DNA of 64,000 nucleotides from Oscillospiraceae bacterium (GCA_900768125.1 CAAGBS010000047.1:1-64000); one strand, 5' to 3'; shown: positions 1 through 8,223, numbered from the stretch's first letter. The notes: a model not told the origin generated them from the letters alone. Made by a program: numbers and translations.

Positions 1-50
1 ATAGGTTCATGCCCTGGGCTAAGCTTCCCGATTTCTGCATATAACAGTTT

Positions 51-81
51 ACCCTCTGCTCGCTGTAAAAAAGCAGAGGGT
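51..81. other. 10-bp inverted repeat (hairpin) in the IS remnant region
   Basis: ACCCTCTGCT (51-60) is the exact reverse complement of AGCAGAGGGT (72-81), with an 11-nt A-rich loop. It could act as a weak terminator in either direction, but neither side has a clean T-run. It lies beside the transposase remnant and may be debris or an inserted hairpin. Confidence 0.4.
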
Positions 82-121
82 TACTTGTTTTGGGTCGCTG
101 GATTATTGGGCGGATACGTCT

Positions 122-390
122 ATTGACAGCCGTCAGGTCATAACAATCAAATATTGTCGACACATATAGCTTGCCATTTTTAGATTTGACTTTCTTGCTT
201 CATGGTCCTCCTTCGTGATTCCATTCGGTTTTCGGTTGGGTCTGTGCGTTATTCCGATGGCTGTCATCACGCGGCATACCGTGGCTTAACTTGGTATTCC
301 GGAATCCGGATATTTAAGGAGCAGCGCTTTATGCATTCGCTCCCTGCCGTATGTATCGTTGCATTCGTCCTCTCCATCATTTCCTTTTGA
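122..390 (-). pseudogene. Decayed IS3-family transposase (OrfB) fragment
   Basis: Read on the minus strand, one frame from about 387 down to 180 gives an IS3 OrfB-like segment including YGRERMHKALLLKYPDSG, then an in-frame stop, then ATVCRVMTAIGITHRP and NRKPNGITKEDHEARKS. In a different frame, about 180 to 122, it continues as GKLYVSTIFDCYDLTAVN. That matches the start of the DDE integrase core, where IS3 proteins read roughly DGKLYVSAIFDCFD. The expected link between the two parts is missing, the downstream catalytic part is absent, and there is at least one stop and one frameshift or deletion. It is therefore a non-functional remnant. No terminal inverted repeats or target duplication were seen. 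Family assignment is by remembered motif, not by search. Confidence 0.7.
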
Positions 391-454
391 GCGTGGGGTG
401 TCAAGTTTTATTATACAACATCAAGTTTGTTTTCTCATAATAACATTATACCAC

Positions 455-503
455 AAAAAAGGCTGCATCCTTGATTTTTTAGGGACGCAGCCTTTTCTTT
501 TGT
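455..503. terminator. Bidirectional intrinsic terminator
   Basis: AAAAAGGCTGCATCC (456-470) pairs with GGGACGCAGCCTTTT (482-495) with one internal mismatch. The stem is flanked by A/T runs on both sides, with T-rich tails CTTTTGTTTTTT on the plus strand and TTTTTTGTGG on the minus strand. It probably ends transcription of the AraC-type gene reading leftward. Confidence 0.8.
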
Positions 504-559
504 TTTTTACAATGCCTTTTTTATTATCCCTCAAAACCTCGCGAAGCCGGATACAAAAT

Positions 560-1423
560 TCAGTTATTCCCCCTGTATTCGCTTGGCGAAGTTCCCGAGT
601 ATTTCCGGAAGATGCGGCTGAAATAGTTCGGGTCGCCGAATCCGCAGCGCATTGATATTTCAGTCACCGAAAGCCCGCTGTCGCGCAGCATTGCCGAAGC
701 GTGGCGTATCCGCACGTTCAGCAGGTACCGCTGCGGGGTCATTCCGTAGGCGGCGGTGAAAAGCCGGATAAAATGTCGCTGGGAGTAATGCGAGCGCTCT
801 ATGACCTCGCTGATGGACACCGGGTCCGCGAAATTCGTCTCCATGTACGCCGCCGCGTCCGCCATTCCCGCGATCTCGCGGGGCTTAGTCGGGCAGTCGT
901 ACAGCCGCGAGAGAATCACCGCAAGCTGACGAACGCAGGCTAGAACCATCGTGTTGCGCCCCGGGCTGTCTGAAGTGTATTCCGACTCGGCGCGCTCCAG
1001 CAGCGGCATTACAAGCGAGAAATCTGCGGGAGTTAGCTTCAGCCGACTCTGGAAGTGCTGCGTGCTGTTGAAATACGGCTCCAGCAGGAACAGCGCATGG
1101 AAGCCCGGTATCTTCCGGATATCCATGTCCCCGGAAAACAGCATGTCCGGGCGGTACATTATGTTGCAGACCCGCAGCCCGTGCGTACTATCGAAGCCGT
1201 GGCTTATCCCGTTGCCGATGACGAACACATCGCCCTTGCTTATTACGCTCCGCTCGCCGTCGACGATGTGCTCCGCGCTGCCGTCTAGCACGGTCACCAG
1301 TTCGTAGAAATCCTCGTGCCCGTGGACGAACAGCGGGACATCATGCTCGCCGAACTGCACGAACAGCGGGAAGGCCTCGTCATTCGTGAAATAGCTTAGC
1401 TTCATATTCTGAACTTCTTCCAT
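560..1423 (-). CDS. AraC-family transcriptional regulator
   Basis: A 287-residue regulator in the classic two-part layout. The N-terminal cupin-like sensing half (about residues 10-150) contains GHEDFYELVTVLDG and a GDVFVIGNGISHGF strand pair. The C-terminal half is a pair of helix-turn-helix motifs (about 185-285) with HYSQRHFIRLFTAAYGMTP and CGFGDPNYFSRIFRKYSGTSP, the second matching the AraC/XylS signature closely. AraC proteins of this shape usually control sugar-use genes, but no sugar gene is nearby and the ligand cannot be guessed. The start is set at the ATG of MEEVQ because GGGAGGTG lies 5 nt upstream; the upstream ATG at 1438 has no such site. It stands alone, ending at the terminator at 455-503. 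Confidence 0.88.
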   Translation of the reverse strand: MEEVQNMKLSYFTNDEAFPLFVQFGEHDVPLFVHGHEDFYELVTVLDGSAEHIVDGERSVISKGDVFVIGNGISHGFDSTHGLRVCNIMYRPDMLFSGDMDIRKIPGFHALFLLEPYFNSTQHFQSRLKLTPADFSLVMPLLERAESEYTSDSPGRNTMVLACVRQLAVILSRLYDCPTKPREIAGMADAAAYMETNFADPVSISEVIERSHYSQRHFIRLFTAAYGMTPQRYLLNVRIRHASAMLRDSGLSVTEISMRCGFGDPNYFSRIFRKYSGTSPSEYRGNN

Positions 1424-1456
1424 TGCCGCACCTCCCATCTTCCGTATTACGAAGTT

Positions 1457-2509
1457 TTATTTTATATAGTCTCTCAGCGCGGATATCAGCGCGTCTATCT
1501 CTTCATCAGTGCCGATGGTGATGCGCAGGCGGTTGTCTATGCGCTTCTTCGAAAAATAGCGGACGTAGATATCCCGTGTCTTCAGATACTCCTGGATATC
1601 CTTCGCGCGGTACTTCGGGTGCTCGGCAAACAGAAAGTTCGTGCTGCTGTCGGCGACTGCGAATCCCATCTTGCGAAGCTCGTCAGTCAGCCGCCGGCGG
1701 GTCGCGATGACTTTCTGCACCGTCGCACGGAAGTATTCCTCGTCCTCCACGGAAGCCACTCCTGCGGCTATCGCAACGCTGTCCAGCGGGTAGGAGTTGT
1801 AGCTGTCCTTGGCGGCGAAAAGCGCGGAGATGATATCCTTATTGCCCAGCGCGAAGCCGATACGCATTCCCGCCATGGAGCGCGACTTCGAGAAAGTCTG
1901 GACTACCACCAGATTTTCATACTCTTTCAGCAGCGGAACAGATGAAGTCCCGCCGAAGTCAACGTAAGCCTCGTCGGAAATCACAACGCTGTCCGGATTC
2001 GCGTCCAGTATCTCGCGCATGAAATCCAGTCCCCTGCCGATGCTTGTCGGCGCGTTGGGGTTGGCGATGACTACGCCGCCGTTGGGGCGCTTGTAGTCTG
2101 CGGCGTTTATGTTGAAGTCCTCGTCCACCGGGATCGTCTCAAAAGGAATACGCAGCATTTCGCACCACACCGGGTAGAACGAATAGGTGATGTCCGGGTA
2201 AATCACAGGCTTGTCGGAATTGAAGAACGCGCGGAAGCACAGCGCCAGCACATCATCGGAGCCATTGCCCACGAATACGTTCTCGCGCTGCAGTCCGAAG
2301 CGTTTCGAGAGGGCTTCTGCAAGCGGCTTCGCGTTTGCGTCCGGGTACTTTTTCAGGCTGCCGCCGCGGAACTGCTCTATCGCGCGGAGAACTCCCGGCG
2401 CGGGGGGATACGGATTCTCGTTCGCGTTAAGCTTGATGAAATCGGTCTTGTCCGGCTGCTCGCCCGCAACATACGGCTCAATCTTGATAAGGTTATCTTT
2501 CCAGCTCAT
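1457..2509 (-). CDS. hisC: Histidinol-phosphate aminotransferase
   Basis: A 350-residue PLP-dependent fold-type I aminotransferase acting in histidine synthesis (imidazole-acetol phosphate to histidinol phosphate, glutamate as donor). Seen: LNANENPYPP near the N terminus, the NPNAPTSIG motif (about 150-158), DEAYVDF (179-185), the Schiff-base lysine in TFSKSRSMAGMRIG (K208), and a C-terminal arginine region KKRIDNRLRITIG. Length and motif order are typical of HisC. Other his genes are absent, so a related role such as in phenylalanine/tyrosine synthesis or threonine-phosphate metabolism cannot be excluded. AAGGAGA sits 4 nt before the ATG. Confidence 0.87.
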   Translation of the reverse strand: MSWKDNLIKIEPYVAGEQPDKTDFIKLNANENPYPPAPGVLRAIEQFRGGSLKKYPDANAKPLAEALSKRFGLQRENVFVGNGSDDVLALCFRAFFNSDKPVIYPDITYSFYPVWCEMLRIPFETIPVDEDFNINAADYKRPNGGVVIANPNAPTSIGRGLDFMREILDANPDSVVISDEAYVDFGGTSSVPLLKEYENLVVVQTFSKSRSMAGMRIGFALGNKDIISALFAAKDSYNSYPLDSVAIAAGVASVEDEEYFRATVQKVIATRRRLTDELRKMGFAVADSSTNFLFAEHPKYRAKDIQEYLKTRDIYVRYFSKKRIDNRLRITIGTDEEIDALISALRDYIK

Positions 2510-2519
2510 TTTGTCTCCT

Positions 2520-2560
2520 TAAATAAAATCAGGCGAACGACCCTGAGGTCCTCCGCCTGA
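2520..2560 (-). terminator. Intrinsic terminator after the zinc-ribbon gene
   Basis: On the minus strand TCAGGCG and CGCCTGA (2554-2560 and 2529-2535) close a hairpin with an inner GACC/GGTC stem, followed by ATTTTATTT. It separates the zinc-ribbon gene from hisC. Confidence 0.7.
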
Positions 2561-2578
2561 GATTTCAGATTTCACGGA

Positions 2579-2995
2579 TCATTCAGCGTCGTCGTCACCA
2601 TCGAGGGAAAACTCTAGATGTGCGCCGCAGTTGGGGCAGTCAAGCTGCTCGTTTGCAGCCTGGTCGTAGTCGAAGCGGATAGTATTGCCGCACTTCGGGC
2701 AGGTGGTCTCGTACATTTCGTCAAGCTCATCGCCGAAGTCGTCTTCGTCATACTCCTCGTCTTCGTCCTCGTCAACGCCGTAGATATCGTCCTCGAGGTC
2801 GGACACGCTCTCTTCGAGGTCGGTCATTACGTCTGCAACGTCGTCCAGTTCCTCGTCTACCTCCGCGAGGTTCTGAGCCATTTCGCCGAGCACGTCGAGG
2901 ATAGCGGTAATAACCTTGCCCTCGTTTGTGGACTCGTCAACCTTCAGTCCCTCAGCGAGACCCTTGATATAGGAAACCTTTTCACCGATCGTCAT
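2579..2995 (-). CDS. Acidic zinc-ribbon protein (CD1247-like)
   Basis: A protein of 138 residues in three parts: an N-terminal helical region starting MTIGEKVSYIKGLAEG, a very acidic middle (runs such as DEDEDEEYDEDDFGDEL), and a C-terminal zinc ribbon with CPKCGNTIRF and CPNCGAHLEF. The N-terminal helix pair resembles the CD1247-type domain common in Clostridia, whose function is unknown to me. The acidic centre and ribbon suggest a nucleic-acid or RNA-polymerase contact, but this is inference. Start choice: AAAGGA lies directly against an upstream ATG (3004), leaving no spacing, but 9 nt before the ATG at 2995, which also matches the family N terminus. It sits downstream of efp in the same direction. 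Confidence 0.72.
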   Translation of the reverse strand: MTIGEKVSYIKGLAEGLKVDESTNEGKVITAILDVLGEMAQNLAEVDEELDDVADVMTDLEESVSDLEDDIYGVDEDEDEEYDEDDFGDELDEMYETTCPKCGNTIRFDYDQAANEQLDCPNCGAHLEFSLDGDDDAE

Positions 2996-3078
2996 AATTA
3001 TCATTCCTTTCGTCATTAAGGCGCGGGAAGCCTGCGCCCGGTCGCTCCAAAGAAACTATATGGCACAGAAGCGAGAAA

Positions 3079-3639
3079 TTACTTTACACGCTCCATGTAC
3101 TCACCGGTTCTGGTGTCGATACGGATAACTTCGCCCTCGTTGATGAACAGCGGAACGCGGATCTCAGCGCCCGTCTCGAGTGTAGCGGGCTTGGTAGCGT
3201 TTGTAGCTGTGTTGCCTGCGAAGCCGGGGTCGGTCTGGGTGACCTGCAGCTCAACGAAGTTCGGAGGCTCTACGCCAAATACCTTGCCCTTGTAGGACAG
3301 TACCTTACATACCATGTTTTCCTTTACGAACTTGAAGTTATCGCCAACATCGGAAGCGTTTACGGGGATATCCTCGTAGGTCTCGGAATCCATGAAGTGA
3401 TAGAGCTCGCCGTCAGAGTATGTGTATTCCATATCCTTTCTCTCAACGTAAGCGGTGGGGAACTTTGCGGTAGGGTTGTAGGTCTTTTCTACAACGGAGC
3501 CGGTGATAACGTTTCTCACCTTTGTTCTTACGAACGCCGCACCCTTGCCGGGCTTAACGTGCTGGAACTCGATGATCTGCATTACGTTGCCGTCTTCCTC
3601 GAATGTCATGCCGTTTCTGAAATCTCCTGCTGTGATCAT
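3079..3639 (-). CDS. efp: Elongation factor P
   Basis: A 186-residue translation factor that enters the ribosomal E site and rescues stalling at polyproline stretches. Seen: the KOW-like N-terminal domain with the tip loop HVKPGKGAAF, whose Lys32 matches the position that carries the modification in Bacillus subtilis EF-P; two OB-like domains; and the C-terminal signature ETGAEIRVPLFINEGEVIRIDTRTGEY. Length is exactly typical. GGAGG lies 9 nt before the ATG. It is preceded by the M24 peptidase gene, a common neighbour of efp, but separated from it by a promoter of its own. Confidence 0.97.
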   Translation of the reverse strand: MITAGDFRNGMTFEEDGNVMQIIEFQHVKPGKGAAFVRTKVRNVITGSVVEKTYNPTAKFPTAYVERKDMEYTYSDGELYHFMDSETYEDIPVNASDVGDNFKFVKENMVCKVLSYKGKVFGVEPPNFVELQVTQTDPGFAGNTATNATKPATLETGAEIRVPLFINEGEVIRIDTRTGEYMERVK

Positions 3640-3750
3640 AGTAGGGAACCTCCAAATTTTATTAGTTTATGCGGCGCTGTTCATTATCTGCGCCGGTTAT
3701 CCGGAGGACCCAATTATTGTAAAGCCCGTCCGTATAATTCTATCTCTATT

Positions 3751-3779
3751 ATTTTACCCTATTTCGCTTGATTTTTCAA
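3751..3779 (-). promoter_or_regulatory. Probable SigA promoter of efp
   Basis: Minus strand TTGAAA (3779-3774), 17-nt spacer, TAAAAT (3756-3751). The leader to the efp ATG is about 105 nt and contains a small GGCGC/GCGCC hairpin. Confidence 0.6.
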
Positions 3780-3805
3780 GACCTTTTTCGAAAAATATTG
3801 AAAAA

Positions 3806-4876
3806 TTATATGTGAATCAGGTTTTTTGATGATTTTGTTAGATTATCGCAGCCATTTTCTGTAACAACTACCATATCCTCTATGCGCACGCCGAACTTTC
3901 CGGATATATAAGCGCCTGGTTCAACGGTGACTATCATTCCGGGTTTCAGCATGGACTGACTGCGCTGTGACAGGGTAGGCTGCTCGTGGATCTCCAGACC
4001 AACGCCGTGACCCAGCCCATGACCGAAATACTTGTCGTAGCCGCCCCACGCCGCGAGGGTAGCCCTGGCAACGCTGTCCACGACCTTGCCGTTTATCCCG
4101 GGTCTTACCGCCTTTATGCCGTCCATGTTGGCGTAGTAAACGGCGTTGTAGAGCTTTTCCTGCTCCGGGGATATCTTCCCGACTGCGAGGGTGCGGGTCA
4201 TGTCGCTGTGATAGCTGTCAACGACCGCGCCGAAATCCAGCGTCAGGAAATCGCCCTCCTGCAGCTTCTTGTCCGTGGGGACTGCATGCGGAGAGGCGGA
4301 ATTTACTCCGGAAGCGGCTATAGTCTCAAAAGAGAGGTCGTCCGCGCCGAGGTCCATCATGTAGTAATTCAGCAGCGCTGCGACCTGCTTTTCGGTCATA
4401 TCGCGGCTGATATTGTCCACAAGGCGCTCGAAAGCCTTTTCAGCTATGCGCTGCGCCTTTATGATCAGCTTCACTTCCTCGTCTGTCTTGATGATACGCA
4501 TGCCCCATACGAGGTCGGAAAGCCAGGAAGACGCGTCCAGTTCCACGAAATGAAGCTGCTCCTTATACGCCGCGTACTGGCTCAGGGTCATGTAGTCGCT
4601 TTCAAGGCTCAGGCGGCGGATATTGTGTTTTAAAAGCAGTTCGGACAGCTGGGTGCGCATGTCTTCAAGCAGAAGCACGCGGCAGTCCGTGACGCGCTGC
4701 TTCGCCTTGTCGAAATAGCGGGAATCAATTATGAGGTAACTCTGCTCCTTCGTCACAAGGATAACACCCGCCGAGGACTTGAATCCGCAGAAATACCGCC
4801 TGCTGACATCCGATGTGATGAGCGCGCCGCAGTCATCGCCCGCAAGTTTTGCCTGGAGAGCTTCGATATTAGTCAT
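3806..4876 (-). CDS. M24-family Xaa-Pro aminopeptidase
   Basis: A 356-residue pita-bread metallopeptidase that removes N-terminal residues preceding proline. Residues 1-125 form the creatinase N-terminal-like domain. The catalytic part carries the dinuclear-metal ligands: LTLDFGAVVDSYHSDMTRT (two Asp), GHGLGHGVGLEIHE (His), VTVEPGAYI (Glu) and GVRIEDMVVV (Glu). All ligands are present, so it should be active. Its ATG overlaps the aroQ stop by 8 nt, so aroQ and this gene are one transcript with coupled translation, and GGAGGCGG provides the ribosome site. Confidence 0.92.
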   Translation of the reverse strand: MTNIEALQAKLAGDDCGALITSDVSRRYFCGFKSSAGVILVTKEQSYLIIDSRYFDKAKQRVTDCRVLLLEDMRTQLSELLLKHNIRRLSLESDYMTLSQYAAYKEQLHFVELDASSWLSDLVWGMRIIKTDEEVKLIIKAQRIAEKAFERLVDNISRDMTEKQVAALLNYYMMDLGADDLSFETIAASGVNSASPHAVPTDKKLQEGDFLTLDFGAVVDSYHSDMTRTLAVGKISPEQEKLYNAVYYANMDGIKAVRPGINGKVVDSVARATLAAWGGYDKYFGHGLGHGVGLEIHEQPTLSQRSQSMLKPGMIVTVEPGAYISGKFGVRIEDMVVVTENGCDNLTKSSKNLIHI

Positions 4877-5315
4877 TGCCGCCTCCTATGATGTGGTCGA
4901 GGGCGTAAAGACCCAGCGTGTAGCTGTAGCTTCCGAAGCCCGCAATAGTTCCTCTGCACACCGGCGCGATGACCGAGTTTTTGCGGAACTCGTCACGGCT
5001 GTTGACATTCGAAAGGTGCACCTCGATGACCGGAATGCGTATCGCAGCGATAGCGTCCCGAATAGCGTAGCTGTAGTGCGTGTAGGCTCCCGCGTTGAGA
5101 ATGACCCCGGCACAGTCCAGGCGGGATTCGTGCAGGCGGTCGATAAGCCCGCCCTCGGAATTGCTCTGGAAGAACACCGGCTCGTAGCCAAGCTTCCGCG
5201 CCTTTTCGTCAAGGTCGTCGTTTATGGTGTTGAGCGTTTCGTTGCCGTAGATGTTCGGCTCACGCTCGCCCAGCAGATTGAGGTTGGGACCATTCATGAT
5301 AAGGATTTTCTTCAT
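4869..5315 (-). CDS. aroQ: Type II 3-dehydroquinate dehydratase
   Basis: A 148-residue dodecameric dehydroquinase of the shikimate pathway (3-dehydroquinate to 3-dehydroshikimate). Seen: N-terminal MNGPNLNLLGEREPNIYG with the catalytic Tyr23 and the flexible-loop Arg, NAGAYTHYSYAIRDA, the EVHLSN motif with its His, and RDEFRKNSVIAPVCRGTIAGFG. Length is typical. No other aro gene is nearby. It is translationally coupled to the downstream M24 peptidase. Confidence 0.96.
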   Translation of the reverse strand: MKKILIMNGPNLNLLGEREPNIYGNETLNTINDDLDEKARKLGYEPVFFQSNSEGGLIDRLHESRLDCAGVILNAGAYTHYSYAIRDAIAAIRIPVIEVHLSNVNSRDEFRKNSVIAPVCRGTIAGFGSYSYTLGLYALDHIIGGGND

Positions 5316-5338
5316 AAGCTTACCCCCGTTATTTATGT

Positions 5339-6412
5339 TCAGTTTTCCTTTTTATTCTTTCTCGCAAGTTCCCGCATGTGCCTGTATGTTGCGTCAGTGG
5401 AAGCCCACTTGTCCGAGACCGCGTTTTTCTGCTCAGGCGTGCCATATTCAAAGTAATAGTTGTCGAGGAACTCCTGACCGATAGTCACCGGGGCTTTATG
5501 CGGCTTCACCGGCATTTCAGCCGGGAAATACAGCCGCTTCATCATTCCTGTGATCTTCGCGGATTCCTCCGGGGTGAAATCGACGGTTATATTCCGCACA
5601 TGCCTGCTGTTGTCCAGAATCTCGAAAACCAGGTCTACACTTGCCTTAAGCTTCATCTGTTCGCTGGAACGCTTCGGATCCACCAGGCTGAATTCATAAA
5701 CGATATCGTACCGCCTGACCTCCTGACCGCCGACAACCAGCCTGCCGTCTTCCAGCATTGGCTTTGACATGTCGAGCGTCTGCCTGTTCCAGCCGATGAA
5801 CACGTACATTGCGTTGTCCATGATCTTCTTGTCGGCAGTTACCCAGAATGAAACCCCGCGCTGAAACGCATAAACATCGACAAGCTCGCTGACCGGAAAG
5901 CCGTTCTCCGCGACTCTCTGCAGCGAAAGCCCCAGCCCGTGCATCAGATAGTCCCTGTGCTTAAACGGGATATTGCGTTTGTATTTTCTGACGAAATCAC
6001 TGCCGGACATGTCGCTGTCAAGGTCCTGCGCCATGCTGAGCAGCCTGTCACCCTCGTAGTTCACGCTTTGAGCGCACTCTATCGGTATTATCCCTGCCTC
6101 GCGGTAGAAATCGCACATAACGCCCTTGGCGAACTGATAATTAACGATATAGGCATTGCCGTTGTAAAACAGCCCCTGCTGTCCCTGGTGCAACCTGCGG
6201 GACATGGAGTGCTCCCCGCCTTCCATGCTGTCCTTTACGAGCATTTCCTCCACCTTTGGGATAAGATATGTCGTTATTGCGTCCTCTGCGGCGTTGAGCA
6301 TGTGCTGCTCCCTGTCGCATGCCGTGATATAACACAGTATCTGCTGATTTATGCAGCGTATCACATCGCCGGTTTCCTGGCTCTGATATAGGCTCTGATA
6401 TAGGCAGTCCAT
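5339..6412 (-). CDS. Hypothetical protein (357 aa), DUF-like
   Basis: I do not recognise this protein. It is soluble by eye, with no signal peptide or membrane segment. It begins with a long helical region containing CINQQILCYITACDREQHM, followed by mixed segments with many aromatic residues (RGVSFWVTADKKIMDNAMYVFIGWNRQ) and a late FTPEESAKITGMMKRL. No catalytic motif is obvious. The first codons carry a 12-bp tandem duplication (CTGATATAGGCT-type, 6382-6405) that gives LYQSLYQS. It lies 10 nt downstream of the TIM-barrel gene and 24 nt upstream of aroQ, with AAGGAGAGG before the ATG, so it is probably part of an operon with them. Confidence 0.6.
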   Translation of the reverse strand: MDCLYQSLYQSQETGDVIRCINQQILCYITACDREQHMLNAAEDAITTYLIPKVEEMLVKDSMEGGEHSMSRRLHQGQQGLFYNGNAYIVNYQFAKGVMCDFYREAGIIPIECAQSVNYEGDRLLSMAQDLDSDMSGSDFVRKYKRNIPFKHRDYLMHGLGLSLQRVAENGFPVSELVDVYAFQRGVSFWVTADKKIMDNAMYVFIGWNRQTLDMSKPMLEDGRLVVGGQEVRRYDIVYEFSLVDPKRSSEQMKLKASVDLVFEILDNSRHVRNITVDFTPEESAKITGMMKRLYFPAEMPVKPHKAPVTIGQEFLDNYYFEYGTPEQKNAVSDKWASTDATYRHMRELARKNKKEN

Positions 6413-6422
6413 GTCCTCTCCT

Positions 6423-7265
6423 TTACAGCGATTCGAAGTAACGTTTCATCTCTGCCGCGTCCTCTGCCTGCGTGCCCGCGGACTCGCAGATTATCGAGGG
6501 GGTCATGCCGCGCTGCTTTATCTCCTGCATCAGCGGCTGGTACTCCGGTCCGAACTGAGTGTCCTCGAATGTCAGGTGGCGCTTCTCGCCCCCGGCGGTG
6601 AACTCTATGCGGCTGAAATGGATATGCATTCTGTTCAGGCGGGCGGTTCCCAGCTTATCTGCGATGAGGTCGAGCATTCCCGCATAGTCCTCGCGGCAGG
6701 TTATCCCGCCGTGTGTGCGAGCGTAGAGATGTCCGAAATCCACGGTCGGCAGGAAGCGCTCGTCCACGCCGCAGAGTTCCAGCACTTCTTCCAGCGTTCC
6801 CAGCTGGTTGACCTTTCCCATCGTCTCCGGGCAGATTATTATTTCAGACAGCCCCTCGGCGTCCAGGCGCTCCTGCGCCCTTTTCAGCGTGTCCTTTGCA
6901 AGTTCGGTCGCCTGCTCGCGGGTCATCTTTGAGCAGCTTCCGCTGTGTACGACTATCTTACGCGCACCGACCGAGTGAGCCGCCTGCGCCGACTGGAAAA
7001 TATACTCCACGCTTTTCAGCCGCGTTTCCTCCTCGACCGAGGACAGCGAGATGAAATATGGCGCGTGCAGCGTGACATATATTCCGTGCTTCTCAGCCAG
7101 TCCAGGAAGCAGCGCCGGAGTCTTCTCAGCAAGCCGCACTCCCCTGCCGCACTCTATCTCATAGCCGTTGAGTCCGAGCGCGGAAAGGTACTCGGGAAGC
7201 TGCTCGGGGAATTTTCTCTTTCCCCAGCTTTCGCCGTTTCCGCCCGGTCCGAATGATATCTCCAT
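6423..7265 (-). CDS. Endonuclease IV-like TIM-barrel (AP endonuclease family 2)
   Basis: A 280-residue (beta/alpha)8 protein related to deoxyribonuclease IV. Metal-ligand candidates in order: TLHAPYF (His), KIVVHSG (His), ICPETMGK (Glu), PTVDFGHLYAR (Asp and His), MHIHFS (His-x-His) and IICESAGTQAEDA (Glu). This set matches endonuclease IV, so an AP-site or base-excision repair role is likely, though sugar-isomerase relatives share the fold. The N terminus EISFGPGGNGES is typical of Clostridia members of this family. Its ATG overlaps the yqeG stop (TAATG), so the two are coupled. Confidence 0.8.
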   Translation of the reverse strand: MEISFGPGGNGESWGKRKFPEQLPEYLSALGLNGYEIECGRGVRLAEKTPALLPGLAEKHGIYVTLHAPYFISLSSVEEETRLKSVEYIFQSAQAAHSVGARKIVVHSGSCSKMTREQATELAKDTLKRAQERLDAEGLSEIIICPETMGKVNQLGTLEEVLELCGVDERFLPTVDFGHLYARTHGGITCREDYAGMLDLIADKLGTARLNRMHIHFSRIEFTAGGEKRHLTFEDTQFGPEYQPLMQEIKQRGMTPSIICESAGTQAEDAAEMKRYFESL

Positions 7266-7765
7266 TATTTTTCCTCCAGCTTTGAATAATCCCTGTGGAA
7301 AACTACGCTCTCCACTCTGCGTTTCAGCCTGAAAGTCCAGGTCTTTTCGAGGTGGAACGGCTCCACCAGCACTGTGCGGATACCCGCCAGATTTCCCGCC
7401 ATGACGTCGGTGAAAATCTGGTCTCCGACCACCAGCGTTTCCTTTTTTGTGGCGCCCATCGCCCTGACTGCACGGTTCACGCCGAAAGTCAGCGGCTTCG
7501 CGCCGTTTGCGGTGAACTCCAGCCCCAGCATTGCCGCCAGCGGAGCCACGCGCTTGTTAGTGTTGTTCGAGACCACGCGCATTTTCACGCCCAGCGAGCG
7601 CATTTTTGCGAGCCACTCGTCCACCCCGGCTTCCGCCGCGGGATTCCCGTGCATGGAAAGGGTGTTGTCCATATCGAGCACCAGCGCCTTTACGCCATTC
7701 TCGGTCAGGAATTTTTCATCTATCTGCAGTACGCTTTTCAGCCAGAATGTCGGCTTAAACAGCAT
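7265..7765 (-). CDS. yqeG: YqeG-family HAD IIIA phosphatase
   Basis: A 166-residue haloacid-dehalogenase-type phosphatase, related to mitochondrial PGP phosphatase and Bacillus YqeG. Seen: motif I LDMDNTLS (nucleophile Asp and acid/base Asp), motif II VVSNNTNKR, and motif III/IV VVGDQIFTDVMAGN. The substrate is unknown; YqeG is usually found beside yqeH/aroE/yqeK-type genes, while here yqeK is only about 1 kb upstream. The start is set at the ATG of MLFKPTF because GGAGG lies 6 nt upstream; an in-frame TTG at 7795 would add ten residues without a ribosome site. Confidence 0.85.
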   Translation of the reverse strand: MLFKPTFWLKSVLQIDEKFLTENGVKALVLDMDNTLSMHGNPAAEAGVDEWLAKMRSLGVKMRVVSNNTNKRVAPLAAMLGLEFTANGAKPLTFGVNRAVRAMGATKKETLVVGDQIFTDVMAGNLAGIRTVLVEPFHLEKTWTFRLKRRVESVVFHRDYSKLEEK

Positions 7766-7789
7766 CGGCTTCCTCCGTTCTGGTCCAGA

Positions 7790-7820
7790 TAACAATTAAA
7801 CCGGACAGAATCTGCCCGGT
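7790..7820 (-). terminator. Terminator of rpsU
   Basis: Minus strand ACCGGGCAGA and TCTGTCCGGT (7820-7800) form a stem with one G-T pair, followed by TTAATTGTTAT. Confidence 0.65.
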
Positions 7821-7860
7821 CTAACCGTTGATTTTTAAGTAGCAATCAAGCTCCGTAAAA

Positions 7861-8034
7861 TCAGAACTTACGCTTGCGAGCAGCTTCGGACTTCTTTTTA
7901 CGTTTTACCGAAGGCTTTTCGTAATGCTCTCTTTTACGAACTTCAGCAAGAACGCCGTCCCTTGCGCATGAACGCTTGAAGCGCTTGAGAGCGGTATCAA
8001 GAGATTCATTTTTGCCAAGACGAATTTCTGCCAT
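7861..8034 (-). CDS. rpsU: 30S ribosomal protein S21
   Basis: A 57-residue gene. The reading frame runs from ATG (8034) to TGA (7861). The protein begins MAEIRLGKNESLDTALKRF, continues RSCARDGVLAEVRKREHYEKP, and ends in a very basic tail KRKKKSEAARKRKF, as in bS21. S21 joins the small-subunit platform near the anti-Shine-Dalgarno region. GGGAGGG lies 7 nt before the ATG. It has its own consensus promoter and terminator and is monocistronic. Confidence 0.97.
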   Translation of the reverse strand: MAEIRLGKNESLDTALKRFKRSCARDGVLAEVRKREHYEKPSVKRKKKSEAARKRKF

Positions 8035-8109
8035 CTATATTTCCCTCCCTTTGCCACAAGGCATAGGTTATCTACGTTTTATAGTAGTTATACAAAAAGT
8101 ATATAAATA

Positions 8110-8138
8110 ATTATATCGCAAAGACCCTGTTTTGTCAA
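8110..8138 (-). promoter_or_regulatory. Consensus SigA promoter of rpsU
   Basis: Minus strand TTGACA (8138-8133), exactly 17 nt, TATAAT (8115-8110). This perfect match fits the high expression of a ribosomal protein. Confidence 0.85.
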
Positions 8139-8223
8139 GTGATTATCAGAAATTTTATAAGAAAAATTCATTTTTGTGATTTCTGACAAACCAGAGAGCA
8201 AAAGTTGGACATTTTGCGGTATA

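Noticed and set aside
202..655. Short plus-strand open frames near the left edge
   Set aside because: They overlap the IS3 remnant and terminator; composition is not protein-like and there is no supported start.
8147..8187. Inverted repeat TCAGAAA...TTTCTGA between rsfS and rpsU
   Set aside because: Only seven base pairs with a long A/T loop and no T-run; it is not distinguishable from chance.
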